Positions 39,897-51,100 of a DNA stretch of 64,000 nt are shown here, piece by piece. How positions within the stretch are numbered: position 1 is the first letter of the stretch; the number at the start of each line of letters is the position of its first letter. A program made the position numbers and the translations under genes. The stretch lies in contig MSJH02000840.1 of NCBI GenBank assembly GCA_001931875.2, positions 744,001-808,000 of the forward strand, in the 5' to 3' direction. Origin of the DNA: Byssochlamys sp. IMV 00236 (Eukaryota > Ascomycota > Eurotiomycetes > Eurotiales > Thermoascaceae). The notes under the pieces were generated by a model. That model saw only the letters and a program-made list of their open reading frames with translations, was not told where the DNA came from and made no database searches.

Positions 39897-42800
39897 ATTT
39901 CTCTAATAATAGTAGTCTTATTATAAAATCTATTAAAATACTCTGCTATAGCTATGCTAGAATTAATAGAGACTTTAGCTCTTTATATAGCTTATATTAT
40001 AGAGTTTAGTTTCTTTAGCAGATATTATATATAGATATATACTCTTATATATTCTATATTATCTTAGGCTAATTAAATCTTCTTTAAAGTAGCTCTTTAA
40101 TTTTCTTAATATTTTAGTGCCTTATATAAAGATTATTATAATATATTTAAAGGAGCTTTTACTTTATAGCAGGTATATTTAATATAAATATAATATTACT
40201 CTTTTATAATAGTCCTTTACTATTTATTCTCTATACTATTTTTAAGCTATCTCTAAGAGTATATACTTTTAATTCCCTAGTTTTCTCTAAGATAAAGGTA
40301 TCTCTTGCTTAAAGTTATTTTAATATAAAAAATAGACTAGGGATTATAGTATCTTAAATAGATTCTTTTTTAATTACTTTAATAATTAATATTCTTTATA
40401 TTAAATATTTTAAACTATTTATACTGCCTACTTTAATAAGTTTATATTTTAAATTACTTTCTTATATATACTTATCTTAAGTTTTATATTAGAGCTTTTT
40501 TTAAAGGATTAGAAGTAATTCTATTTAAGATTTAAATTTAAATAGTTTAAAATTTATTCTTTTAAATAGAGTATTTATAATATTAAGTTATTTTAGCTTA
40601 TATTTAATTTAAAAGTTATATACTACTAATAGTTCTATCTATTAAGCTTATTTATTATTTAATATCTTTATAATAAAGAAATAGTATAAGTTTATATAAT
40701 TGCTCTATATTTATATAAGATATTTACTACCTTTTAAATAGTAATATTAATATTTAAAAGTATTAATAATAGCTAGAAGTTCTTAGTTATAGACCTTATA
40801 GTATATCTTTATTTTAATAAACTTCTAGGTATAATATATTATAAGATACTAGTTCTTAAATATAGTTTATTAGTTTATTTAAATTTTAATTCTTAAACCT
40901 ATCTCTAACTTAATATTTAGAGCTATTTTATTATTATCTCCTTAAAGGAATATAATAATAAGAGTAAATCTTAAAGTATTAATTATTAGTATTATTAGCT
41001 TCTTTAAATTAAAATATCTTAGTACTAATAAAGTTATAAAAGCTAATTTTAGCTTATTAAATATTTTTATAACTTCTTTAATTTAGGTAAATATTTTAAT
41101 CTTCTTCCCTTAAATACTTCTTTTTAATAGACTAATTAAAAGAGCTATTTTTATAGAGTAATTATAAATAAATCTTTTAAAAAATCTAGTAAATCTTAAA
41201 AAGACTTAAACTTTTTTAAAAAATTTAAGCTTTAGCTAATCTTTAATAGTTTTTATTCTACTAAAATCTATCTCTATTCTATTTTTCTCTATAAAAAAGT
41301 TAAAGAATTTAACCCTTTTTTTATAGAATTTATATTTAGATAATTTTATATATAATTTATACTTTTATAGTCTCTTTAAGACCTATATTATATATCTTTT
41401 ATATTCCTTAATAGAGTTAGAGAAAATTAAAATATTATTTAAATATATAATATAATAGATATTTAATAACCCCTATAATATTTAATTAATATAAGCTTAA
41501 AAAATAGCAGAAATATTGCATAAGCTAAATAATATAACTAAATATTTAAAATACCTATAATAGATTTAAAAAGCTATTTTCTATTTATTTTTATAGTAGA
41601 TTTTAATCTAATAATAAATATCTCTAAGATTAAGCTTAATAAAAATCTTAAAGCTAATTAATTAATTAAGTATTTTATTTACCTTAAATAAAGAATATTT
41701 ATTTTTTATAATAATATAATTTAAGGCTTAATAATTAATATAGAGCCTTAATATACTATTTGCCTTAAGAATAAATAAAATAAGTACTCTTATAGAACTT
41801 ATTAATAATTATATTTATTCTTTTTATTATATATCTTTAAAATATTTATATAAAATATTAAGTTCTTTAATAGAAAAGTTATAAAGTTTCTCTTATAAAG
41901 GCGCTATACTATTTAAGAGTTTAATCTTATATTTATTTATTTTAGTAAGTAATATACTTACTCTCTCTTTTAAGAAAATCTCTATATATTTTTTATATTT
42001 TAAAGGTAAGTTTTTTAAAATAATAGGATTAATTTAATTCCTATAAAATATATAAATTATCTCTTCTTTTATTATCTTAAAGAATTATTAAGTACTTTTA
42101 ATCTTTATCTATAGCTAATATAAAATATAATATTTTTAAGTTATTAACTCCTAATTTATAATAGAATTTATAATATATAACTATAGTTTTTTAAGGATAA
42201 TATTTAATTTAAATATTAGGATAATATAAAAATATATATTTATCTTCTCTATAATTCTTTTAGAGTTAGTAATATAAATCTCTATTTTAAAGAATCTATA
42301 TTTTTAAATCTTATACTTATTAATAGATTTAAAGTTTATATATTATTAGAAATTCAGGGAAATTCTATATTATATAGCTATATTTAAGCTAATATAATAT
42401 TAAGCTAAATTTAAATTAATAAAAACCTTATCTTTAAATATATTATTTAGTAAGTAGAGTTATATTAAAATATATAAAGATTCTTTACTTATTTTAAACC
42501 CTTTATTATAAAGAGCTATAATAGTTTTAAGCTTTCTCTTTTTAAAAGATTCTTTTTTTTTAAATATAATTTAAATTCTTATATATAGCCTTTTTTACTA
42601 TAGTTAAAGCAGTAGCTTTTTTTTTTAAGCTAGTTTTATTCTACTAATAACTTAAACTTCTTTTTTTAAAATTTATTTATTCCCTTATATTAATTATTAG
42701 TCTTCTTTTTTTTCTGCCCTAAAATAAAGTCTTTTAATATATTTTATATTAGTCTATTTATATTTAGTATAATAAGAAAGTTTAAGGGTTTATTTTTCTT

Positions 42801-43601
42801 TTAGTTTATTTCTTAATTAATAATTAAAGATATTAATTAGTTAAAATTAATTAAAAGGTCTTAATAATTTAATAAGCTTATTTAAACTTTAAGTTATAGT
42901 TTTATATAGAAAATATAAGACTAAATAATCCTATTATTATTAAATCCTTTATCTTAATTTAACTTTATATAAGCTTATTTAAAATAGTATAAAAAAGCTC
43001 TAATAATTTAATTTAAATATTAAGTTAAAGTATAAAAGTAATTTATTATATTTTATCTCTAGTAATATAGATTATTAAATAAGTCTAGTAATTAATCTTT
43101 AAAACTATTTTAAATTAATATTTAGAAGTTAAAATTCTCTTATTAGTAAATTTAAGATTAAGCTAATTCTCTATTTAATAAGGCTGCAGTATAAGTAACT
43201 TTCTTATCTTCTATTTTAAATAATAAAGTATTATAAGCTAGATATTTATCTATATACTAATACTATTAATAATAGGCATTAAATATAATAGCTCTATACC
43301 TCTATAGTTTAAGCAGCTTAAGCTTTAATTATTTATTAATATAGGTAGTAATAAAAAGCTATAAAAGGTCTCTCTTTATTAATAGATTATCTTCTATTTA
43401 AGGTTAATCTCTCTTTAGGCCTATTAAAGTATTTTCTAGGATTTATAAGCTAGCTTTAATAATTAATTATTATAAGCTAAGTTTAATAATCTCTAAACCC
43501 TTTAAAATATATACTATAGGCTAAGAGCTAAGACCCTTATTACCTAAGTTATAGAATATATTAATATAGCTATTTATATTGCTAAATAGAGTAATTTAAA
43601 C

Positions 43602-44033
43602 TATAAGAAATAAAGATTTTTAAAGATTATTAGTAAATTATTCCGCTAGTAATTATAATAAAAAGAATAGTTATTTTATATACTTAGCTTAAAGAAGGGT
43701 TTATTAATAAAATAAAGGATTAACTATTATAATAAAGGGTCTAACTAATATAGAGAAAAATCTATATTAGAAAGGTCTAATAATAAAGAGTCTATATAAA
43801 TAAGAAAATAGTAAGGTATATATTATATTAGAATAAATTATTAGCTTCTAGTAAAACAGTAATCTAGAGCCTATTTATATTCTAAATCTTAAGCACTTCT
43901 TAGCTTTATCTTATATAAATTCTAAAAGCAGGGAAAGCGGGGTTTAATTAATTACCTTAGTATTATATTTAGATTTAGGGCTTTACTATAGTCCTATAAG
44001 CTTATACCTTAATAAAAAGCTAGGGGTATAATA
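43602..44033 (-). repeat. B- 5' LTR (432 bp)
   Basis: This is an intact B-family LTR in reverse orientation, the same length as both B+ LTRs. The AGTAA target duplication follows at 44034-44038. Confidence 0.9.
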
Positions 44034-44038
44034 AGTAA

Positions 44039-44791
44039 AAGGGGATTTAATAAAATAATAAGATTTATAGCTAGCACTAATTATAATATTAATTATTAAT
44101 AGCCTTAAGTATTTAAATATAGAAATAAACCTTAATATATCTCTAATATAATAGGATAAATATTATTTAGTTCTTATTCTATAGGTTAGTAAAGTATCTT
44201 TTATAGGAGAATATATAGTAAAAAAGTAGTTTTATAAACTAACTTTATTAAAGTATTATAGAAGATCTTTATATAAATCTTTTTTAGCTATATAGATACT
44301 ATCTTAATCTTCTCTTATAATTATTTATTAAGAATAAGGTCTACTAGCTTTATAAAAAGGATTAGTTTATTTAATAAAGGGTTAGCTATTTATTATAATA
44401 CTAAAATAACTAAGAATTCTCTAGATATAGTTACTTATATATATATAATAAATATTAGACTATAATTTAAAGTTAATTAGATAATTAATAGAGCTTTTTT
44501 AGAAGTAATATAATATTTAGAATAATAATACTATTATATTATATTAGATTATAATAGGTAATTAAATATACTTATTCTTAAGCTAGTATTTTTAGTAATT
44601 AAGGCTTTTTAAGGGTTTATTAGAGAAAAATTTCTACAGATTAATTAAATACTAAAATAGGGTATATTTTAAAGCTATAAAAGCTTATAATAGATAAATA
44701 AAACTTAAAGAATTTAATAAGATAAATAAAATATTAATTTAACAGATAACTAGCTTATAGCTTAAGAGGTAAAGATAAGGGCAATATAACC
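44039..44791 (-). pseudogene. Copia 5' internal region and gag remnant
   Basis: This is the portion of the copia element next to its 5' LTR, read on minus from 44791. By position it should hold the primer-binding site and the start of gag. The bases abutting the LTR do not give me a recognisable tRNA complement, perhaps because of RIP. Stops occur in every frame. Confidence 0.5.
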
Positions 44792-44920
44792 TAAAGGAAG
44801 CGGGAGAAAGCTTGCTTAATTAGATCTAGGAGCTAGGCAAAGCCTATATAGGCTCGCCTAGGTCATGTGATCACTAGGGAGCAGGGCGCCGAAAGGGGCA
44901 GCCGGAGGGGGCCTTTAACA
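44792..44920 (-). repeat. Copia 5' LTR (right copy)
   Basis: This copy is 129 bp, like the left one. It begins TAAAGGAAGC on plus (TG changed to TA) and ends CTTTAACA. The hairpin around TATATA is retained. TAGGC at 44921-44925 is the right TSD copy and marks the exact end of the island. Confidence 0.9.
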
Positions 44921-45608
44921 TAGGCCGGTTCTGCCGGCAGCTAGTAATCGAAGCAAGCTTCTCACCGCTAAGTAACTAACTAGATAAAGGCAGATTCCGC
45001 TGTCAACATTATGGATGGATTGTTCGCTAGTTTTCCTTGGAACTGATAAGCTATAACGTCCCACATGGCGGCTGGATCTGCTCGGGTCCAGTGTTTCAAA
45101 CAACGGACGGTTCGGCCTCACTGTGTTGCTCAAATAGCCCGCGGATGAATCCAGGTCCACATGCAAGTTGAGGGAATTTTATCCCATATCTTATTACTGG
45201 CGATGTTATCGGTAGGGATGGTAGCTGTTTTGGGACAAACTGAACGATAGTATATGAATTCACTCTTTATGTGCAGTATATACTCCGTACTGTTCTCTTC
45301 GACGGGAAGATGTGCCAGACAGTCATAGGGGTTGCAAGGTTCGATAAGAGACCTTTGGGCCGCAGAAAGATCGCGGTTACCCAGTCAACTACTCCATACT
45401 TGGTTGCTTTCGAATTAGCTAGAGTAAAATCCCTGCATTCTGAGTGTCATACTTCTACTATCTATAGACTAGATGCAAGAGATGGCTCTTGGAAGGTTAT
45501 TCAGAGAGTGATTCGATGTTATGGATCGTAATTCATAGAGGTAGAAGCCGTCTTTATGCAGTCTGCGCACAATACTGTAGGGAAGATGGCCGAGGCACTA
45601 CGGAGAAA
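44921..45608. other. Intergenic, right flank of the island
   Basis: Base composition returns to normal right at the LTR edge. There is a short GC hairpin (GCCGG..CCGGC) at about 44923-44938. The rest is the downstream region of the peroxin gene. Short frames here show no coding character and I see no RNA gene. Confidence 0.6.
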
Positions 45609-47387
45609 TCAATCTCTATCCGTCTCAGTGTCCCGGTCTTTTTCGACAGGTGGAATACCAACTCTCTGGACGATTCGCACCCATCTTCTGCGCCTCCATT
45701 CTCCGACGCCATGAGAAACAACTTCTTCCCAGTCGCGGCTAGCAGCTTTTCCCTTGTCTTTGGATTCCTGCTTCGCTTTCCGACCCGACTTGGATGTAGT
45801 ATCCGGCTCTTGGCAGGCACCGTAAATAGATGAGTTGAGATCAGTTTCCGTGTCCGGCACGTCAGAAACAGGAGCCAGGTCCCAGACCCAGCCACCCACT
45901 TCTTCTCCATTACCGCCGCTACCAAAGTTCTCATCGGGCGCTTCGAATCCAACGCCAGTGACCATGCGTTCGACCACCCATTCACGGCAATCCAGATCTA
46001 GCTCCCACTTTTTATTCTTCCAGGCCCAGCCTGTCGGTGGTCGAACGTCCTCAAAGAATCGACACCCCCGGGGACGGTCACCAGCAATGCGGGACGGGGA
46101 CAGTGGATCATACGGTGTCGGGCTGAAAAGAACATGCTCCCATTCCGGGGAGGCAGAATACAAGGAGAATGGTCGATACTGAAGCTCAAAGATCTCGACT
46201 TCACGCTCTTCTGGGGAGGAATCCAATGAGATATCGACCATGTTGTTTAGGGAGGATATTAGTACCGACGGGGACGAAGGCACTCCAGAGATGACGGACT
46301 TCTCTGATCGCTTGTAGTCGTGACCCTCGTCGGACTGACCTTCCTTTATACTTGCGATACATTGCCTGATAAATTCCTGCACGCCAGGGTGGTTGGCGAT
46401 GATGCCAGCATTGCCACCGATAAGCAAGATGATGCGCCACGGTAGATGATGCGCCGTCAAGAACAACACGGCCATTACGACATAAAGCACCAAAAACAGA
46501 GTGGAAGAGAATTTCTCGTCCGAGAAGTTGGTGGCCGGAGCCACTAAGGAGACCACGTTATCATGTCCATTGGCAAAGTCGGCCATGCAATTCTGCAGAT
46601 CGCGCATGTTGCGGAGGAAGTCCTTTGATGTCTCGCTTGCTGGCTTGATAGTCTTTGCTGGAGCAAGAGCGGGCCCTTCGTATGAATAGTAGGGCGTCGT
46701 ACTTGATGTCGAATTGGAGGGAGGAGGCGGATGACGAGCCAAGAAGGCCGGCACCATGATGAAGAGCAGTGCAACGGCTATGGGTAGGATGGCTAATAGA
46801 TAGGGGTCTAAACACACAAATGAATAGAGACAGAGAAAAGAGAGCGTATGTGTCGGTTTGCGCCAACTAACTAGACGTTCGAGCCTGTTCTGGAAGACGA
46901 AGACTATGCCGATTCTGCGATCTTTCTTAGCCATCGATCATCTGGACCACGGGGAGTATGGAAATTATCATACCTCGCATTGAAACGGCGAAAGTTGTTC
47001 GCCATTAGAGGCAGACTGAAATCCGGCCGTCTGGCCTTCCCGTGTGGGTTCGCATCCTCTGCGGTAACACTGTCATCTTCGGTGTCTGCTGGAATGACTT
47101 GCTGCAGGATCCTGAGCTACCAGTCAGTCATCTATGCAAGATGCGCATGTAGAATATAGATAACCCTGTAGAACATAAATGGGAGCTTACATGGAGAGGA
47201 GACGGTCCTGGATAGACGTTGGCCCATGGGATCCCAGCGTCTCCTGATGCTCTTTCTGGCGGTCCAAAGAGAGCCTCCCAATCCAACTGTCTCTCTTGCG
47301 TCGCGATGCACTGCCGTCATTGGGTTCTCCAAGCACCGGGATGGGTTCATCCCGGTTGACCACAGCGTCAGCTGAATGTTCTTCCAT
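45609..47387 (-). CDS. Pex24/Pex28/29-family peroxisomal membrane peroxin with dysferlin domain
   Basis: This is an integral peroxisomal membrane protein of the family that controls peroxisome number and size and peroxisome-ER contacts. I read three exons: 47387-47191, 47111-46974 and 46914-45609, giving 546 residues. The introns (47190-47112 and 46973-46915) have GT..AG ends. The N-terminal stretch has SIQDRLL and NFRRFNARIGIVFVFQNR, then WRKPTHTLSFLCLYSFVCLDPYLL, typical of the Pex24 domain. Hydrophobic segments lie at about 150-171 and 249-285. A dysferlin-like region at about 350-470 has FELQYRPFS, PPTGWAWKNKKWELD and WVW. The basic, Trp-rich end (EWRRRRWVRIVQR) is also typical. An ATG at 47420 is an alternative start. 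The gene begins divergently from the kinase gene. Which Pex paralogue it is cannot be settled by eye. Confidence 0.85.
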
Positions 47388-48199
47388 CGCGACACCTGAG
47401 AGATGATGGCGCAGTATCACGGAAAAGAGGGGACCATCGCTACAAAAAATACAGATGCCCGCATCAGCAGAAGAGGCAAAAGAAGACCTCGGGAGCGATA
47501 GACAACGATGCGGAGGTGATAACCAAGTGATTGCCGTTTGCGTTGTTTGCAGCCTGCTTTGCCGCTAGGTGCAAAAGAAGTCCGACGATCCAGGGGCACG
47601 CACCAGCACGACGAGATAGACAGGCCAACAAGTCGTGCCTGGTTGTTTACCACCAGATCCTGTCCAGACTGGCCTTGCACACTGGCAATTGTCATCTCTG
47701 TGCCATCCCATCTTGCCCTCCCCGTGGATTGCTGGCCTGCCGTGTCGTCGTTGCCCTACTTCACCAATTACTCCGTCTGATATGCTTGGGTTTCCCTAAC
47801 GACAACCCCAAGCGACAGCAGCAAGCTCTCCACGGGCTTGTTTTCACCACTCAACCACCTCCTGTGTCGCCCCCAGTTCTACGTGACGAGCTCTCGAGTC
47901 AACGCATAGTCCATTCGGTCGAGTAGCTCGTGCGTCTTTCCTTCCAGAACCGCCACCGGTTCACCGTTCGAGCTTATTGCCTGCGTTTCTCCCCGCGATG
48001 GACCGGTGACAGCTGCAGGTCGCGACTTTGTTGACCAGCCTCTCTAACATCCTGAGACCATCTCAACAGCCATCCAGTGGATGCTGCTGCGACTGTATCT
48101 TGTGTGGGGTTTGGTTTTTTGCGTTGGATCCCCCGCACTTGGTGGAATTAACAATTTCGATCTATCGGTCTGCTAACCGTCTTCGAAAACATCAAAATC
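47388..48199. promoter_or_regulatory. Divergent promoter region, peroxin and Pom1-like kinase
   Basis: These 812 bp separate two divergent start codons and must hold both promoters and 5' leaders. Pyrimidine-rich stretches lie toward the kinase start, which has a good fungal context (AAAATC before ATG). I cannot assign individual sites. Overlapping short frames on both strands look spurious. Confidence 0.5.
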
Positions 48200-51100
48200 A
48201 TGTCAGCCAAGGTGGCTTCGCAGCAAATTCCTAGTTCTGCACAATCGCGCACCACTGACTCGAGGACATCCAATCTGTCTCGCAACGATGATTCTGGATC
48301 TGGAGGTATGCAAACTGTGATGTCGAGCCAAGCGCCCACCGCAAGTGAGAAGACGACGGACAGCACAGCGGAGGGACCCGGACGAAGAAGACTGCAGAGG
48401 CCTCCATCCAAAGGGTCTGATTTGAATGCGACATCCTTCCCTTCGAATGCCGCGGGCGGCAGACGCGGCAGCGTGGTTCGGAGACAACCCTCAACTCGAG
48501 AGCAGAAAGCACCCTTAGGCCCGCGCCCTCAAGGAAGTCCTGTCAAACGGTATATTCCCCCCCGTTTCCATTCTTTGTCAGAACATGACTGACCATCCGT
48601 TATTTTAATCCTTCCAGACACATCTCCACCAGTTTCTTGCATTCTGTCAACTCATCTCTCGATTCGACTAACGACTCTAGTGAAAGCCACTCCATCAGCA
48701 GTAATCCACGGCTCAGCCTTGGGACATGGCAAAGGGTGGAGAATCAACAGACTCCACCGGACAGCTCTGAATTCCTGGCTCCTATCAACTTTGACGATTT
48801 CCATAATAGCATTATGGGGGAACCAACTTTGAATCATTTCCCCATGCCTGGACACGCAGGTGGTGGGGGAGGTTATGACAACAAGACTACCACGTTCAAA
48901 TCCAACAATCCTTGGGCTAAAGTCGGCCCTGGCCCCGGAGCTCAATCGGCAGGAAGTGGTTCTAGAAACCGACCAGCTGATGCCGGAGGTCAGGCTGGGC
49001 AGATGCCCCCTCCGCCTGCTCCTGCAACCTTTCGACGACGTCGACAGAGTCTAGCGCCGGCACCCTCTTCCAACCCTATTCCTACGAAGGCGCCCCGAAA
49101 GTCGGTTGGACCTGGAACGATTCCGCTTGACAATGCTGCTGGGGGAGTTGCACGGAGACGGCCCAGTCTGGTAAGCCGGAAATCCAGCAACGACACGAAT
49201 AATCCAGAACAAGGGAATCCTACGTTTCGTACTCGACCATCAAATATTGACGGCAATGGTGACGACTCCAAGCTTCCAGCGCCGCGCAACCTGAAAGCGA
49301 AATCGCTGCTACCGCCTTCGAGAGAGCCCCGAGACAACCTTTTGACTCCGTCAGGTTCTGAACATTCAAGATCCTCCTGGACGACGCCTTCAAAGACTGG
49401 AGCAAGCCAGCCAACAACCCCTTCTTCCGCCAAGAGGGTATCCGTTATGCCACCTCATGCTACGGGTCTTGGTGCACGTACGATAAGCCCCACGGATGCT
49501 AGGCGGATGCAGAGAATGTCTATGATGCCTCAGGCTCCTCCAGTGCCTCATACTCCCCCAACTCAACCGGAGAGGGTGCCTTCACGTCCTCGTTCGTCTG
49601 CTCAATCACCATCAATGATACCAAGGAAAAGCGTGACGCCGTCTTCCACTAGAACGACGCCCGACCCCAACCGCAAATCCTACAGCTCTGGCATGTCTCT
49701 GTCGTCTGCCACGAGCTACAATTCAATCCGAAATTCGAATGGCTCCTTGCAGCCTCGACTCTCGCAGAATCTCTCAACCTCGCGGCTGCCAACACCGAAA
49801 CCCCGTGTGGAAAGCATGGCTGCTCCTGAGGCTGAGGAAGTTCCCCCGGTGCCTGCTATTCCCAAAGCGTTTGAGTCACCAAAGGGCGAGAACGACCCAG
49901 TATTCCCTAATTTCCATAACTCGACTACGATACCATCCGAGCTTGCTGTGCAAAATGTGGGTTCCAAGCGCAACTCTGACTCTAGCGGTAACACGGCTGG
50001 TCCTAGCCAGGACAATCCTGCCGTTCCTTCAAGCCGACTGGCACCGAAGACTCCTGAGGCCAAGGTGAGATCAGCTGCCCCTATGGGGAAGAAGAATCTT
50101 CAGCCTCTCAAGCTTCCGCCTTTGAATCTACTACCTCTGAGTACACCAGTGGCTGCTAAGATCGAGGCCCTGAAAGATCGCGACGCCTCGTCGCAAGCAG
50201 ACCTGGGTACCTATACTACCCCTCCAAATCTCAATACATCGAAGACTCCAAGCACACCTTTAACTGCATCAAAGGCAGGATTTTTCGACATATATGGTGA
50301 ACCAGACCCTATGCCCAAAACGTTGGTCAGGAGCAGCACATCACACTTTGTCCTTAGTACGACTACGAGTGGCTTCAGACCAGCCAGCAGCTCCAGTGCA
50401 CTCGGACAACGTGAGCTCTCGAACGAGGACAGGACCTCGTCTCCGTACATCACTTCGTTGCCAAAGACCAACGGCGACATAGTACACAAAAGCACCGCAG
50501 ACACTGCGCAAAGCTCACTCCCGGCGAAGCCAATTGGACCGCGTCCCCAGACACAGAGTTCAGCATTCTCTTCCAATACTGAAACGCTTAGTCAATTATC
50601 CAGTCCTACGGACCCGGAAACCAGTAGTGTTTCCGGTTCGTCCTTGAGGACCAGGCTCAATCTGACCAGGAAAAGCAGCACCTCAAAGGCACAAGCTACC
50701 GCGGGGACTGAGGGAGACCCAGTCAAGTACGATAACATGCCACCACCTCGACTTCCGGCATCTGCTACTTGGAACAACTTGTCTACTGCTTCTAACACGA
50801 GTCCAACTCTGAAGTCTGCTGCCAAAGCTAGACGGAAGTCTTCAATGTCGGGCATTTCAAACACTGTGACGGCAAAGAGCCACAACGTTGGTAGTGATAA
50901 GTGTCGGGGTCTTGACCCTAGTCCGTCGACGACGGATAGCGGTGGAACGGAGGTTTCACATAACCGCTCCGCATCGTCGATCCTGTCCCCTGTCCACAAA
51001 ATCCTCAGCTCGGCGAAATCAAGTTCTGCTCTTAGACAGCGTCCTTTGGACCCGAACGTGGACCCTGATGATCTTGCTGCGGAAGAGGAAATGAGGCGGC

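Larger units (their letters stand above)
11230..44033 (-). mobile_element. B-: Ty3/gypsy chromovirus (7.5 kb family), split by two insertions
   Basis: The 5' LTR is at 43602-44033 (432 bp). The 3' LTR runs from 11230 to 31099 but is split by G4 inserted at 11449-30874. The TSD AGTAA is at 11225-11229 and 44034-44038. A second insertion, G3, sits at 34049-39896. Removing both insertions and their TSD copies leaves 7520 bp, matching the 7518 bp of B+. On minus, a gag zinc-knuckle remnant lies near 42640-42590, with the first Cys changed to Tyr. The RT box at 41445-41428 reads Y-L-N-N-I-L, and a chromodomain remnant lies near 33190-33050. The element is dead through RIP-type stops. Confidence 0.9.
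767..44920 (-). mobile_element. Ty1/copia retrotransposon, RIP-degraded, base of nested stack
   Basis: This is the outermost element. Its 129-bp LTRs lie at 767-895 and 44792-44920, with TSD TAGGC at 762-766 and 44921-44925. The internal pieces are 896-3178, 9229-11229 and 44039-44791; the rest is inserted elements. Net length is about 5295 bp, usual for Ty1/copia. Orientation is minus: reading 2785 down to 2771 gives the copia reverse-transcriptase box YIDDI, and the purine-rich tract beside an LTR lies next to the left copy, making that the 3' LTR. Gag should lie in 44791-44039, integrase in 11229-9229 and RT/RNase H in 3178-896. All frames carry many TAA/TAG stops from RIP-type transitions, so it is dead. 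The family call rests on the RT box, size and order; boundaries are exact. Confidence 0.88.

Noticed and set aside
767..44920. Centromere, mitochondrial DNA insertion or giant cargo-carrying element as explanation of the AT-rich island
   Set aside because: The nested LTR elements with exact target duplications account for every base. There is no cargo gene, tyrosine recombinase or organelle gene.
45271..45833. Plus-strand frames of 86 and 114 codons beside the peroxin gene
   Set aside because: One has no protein-like features and the other is the complement of the peroxin 3' end.
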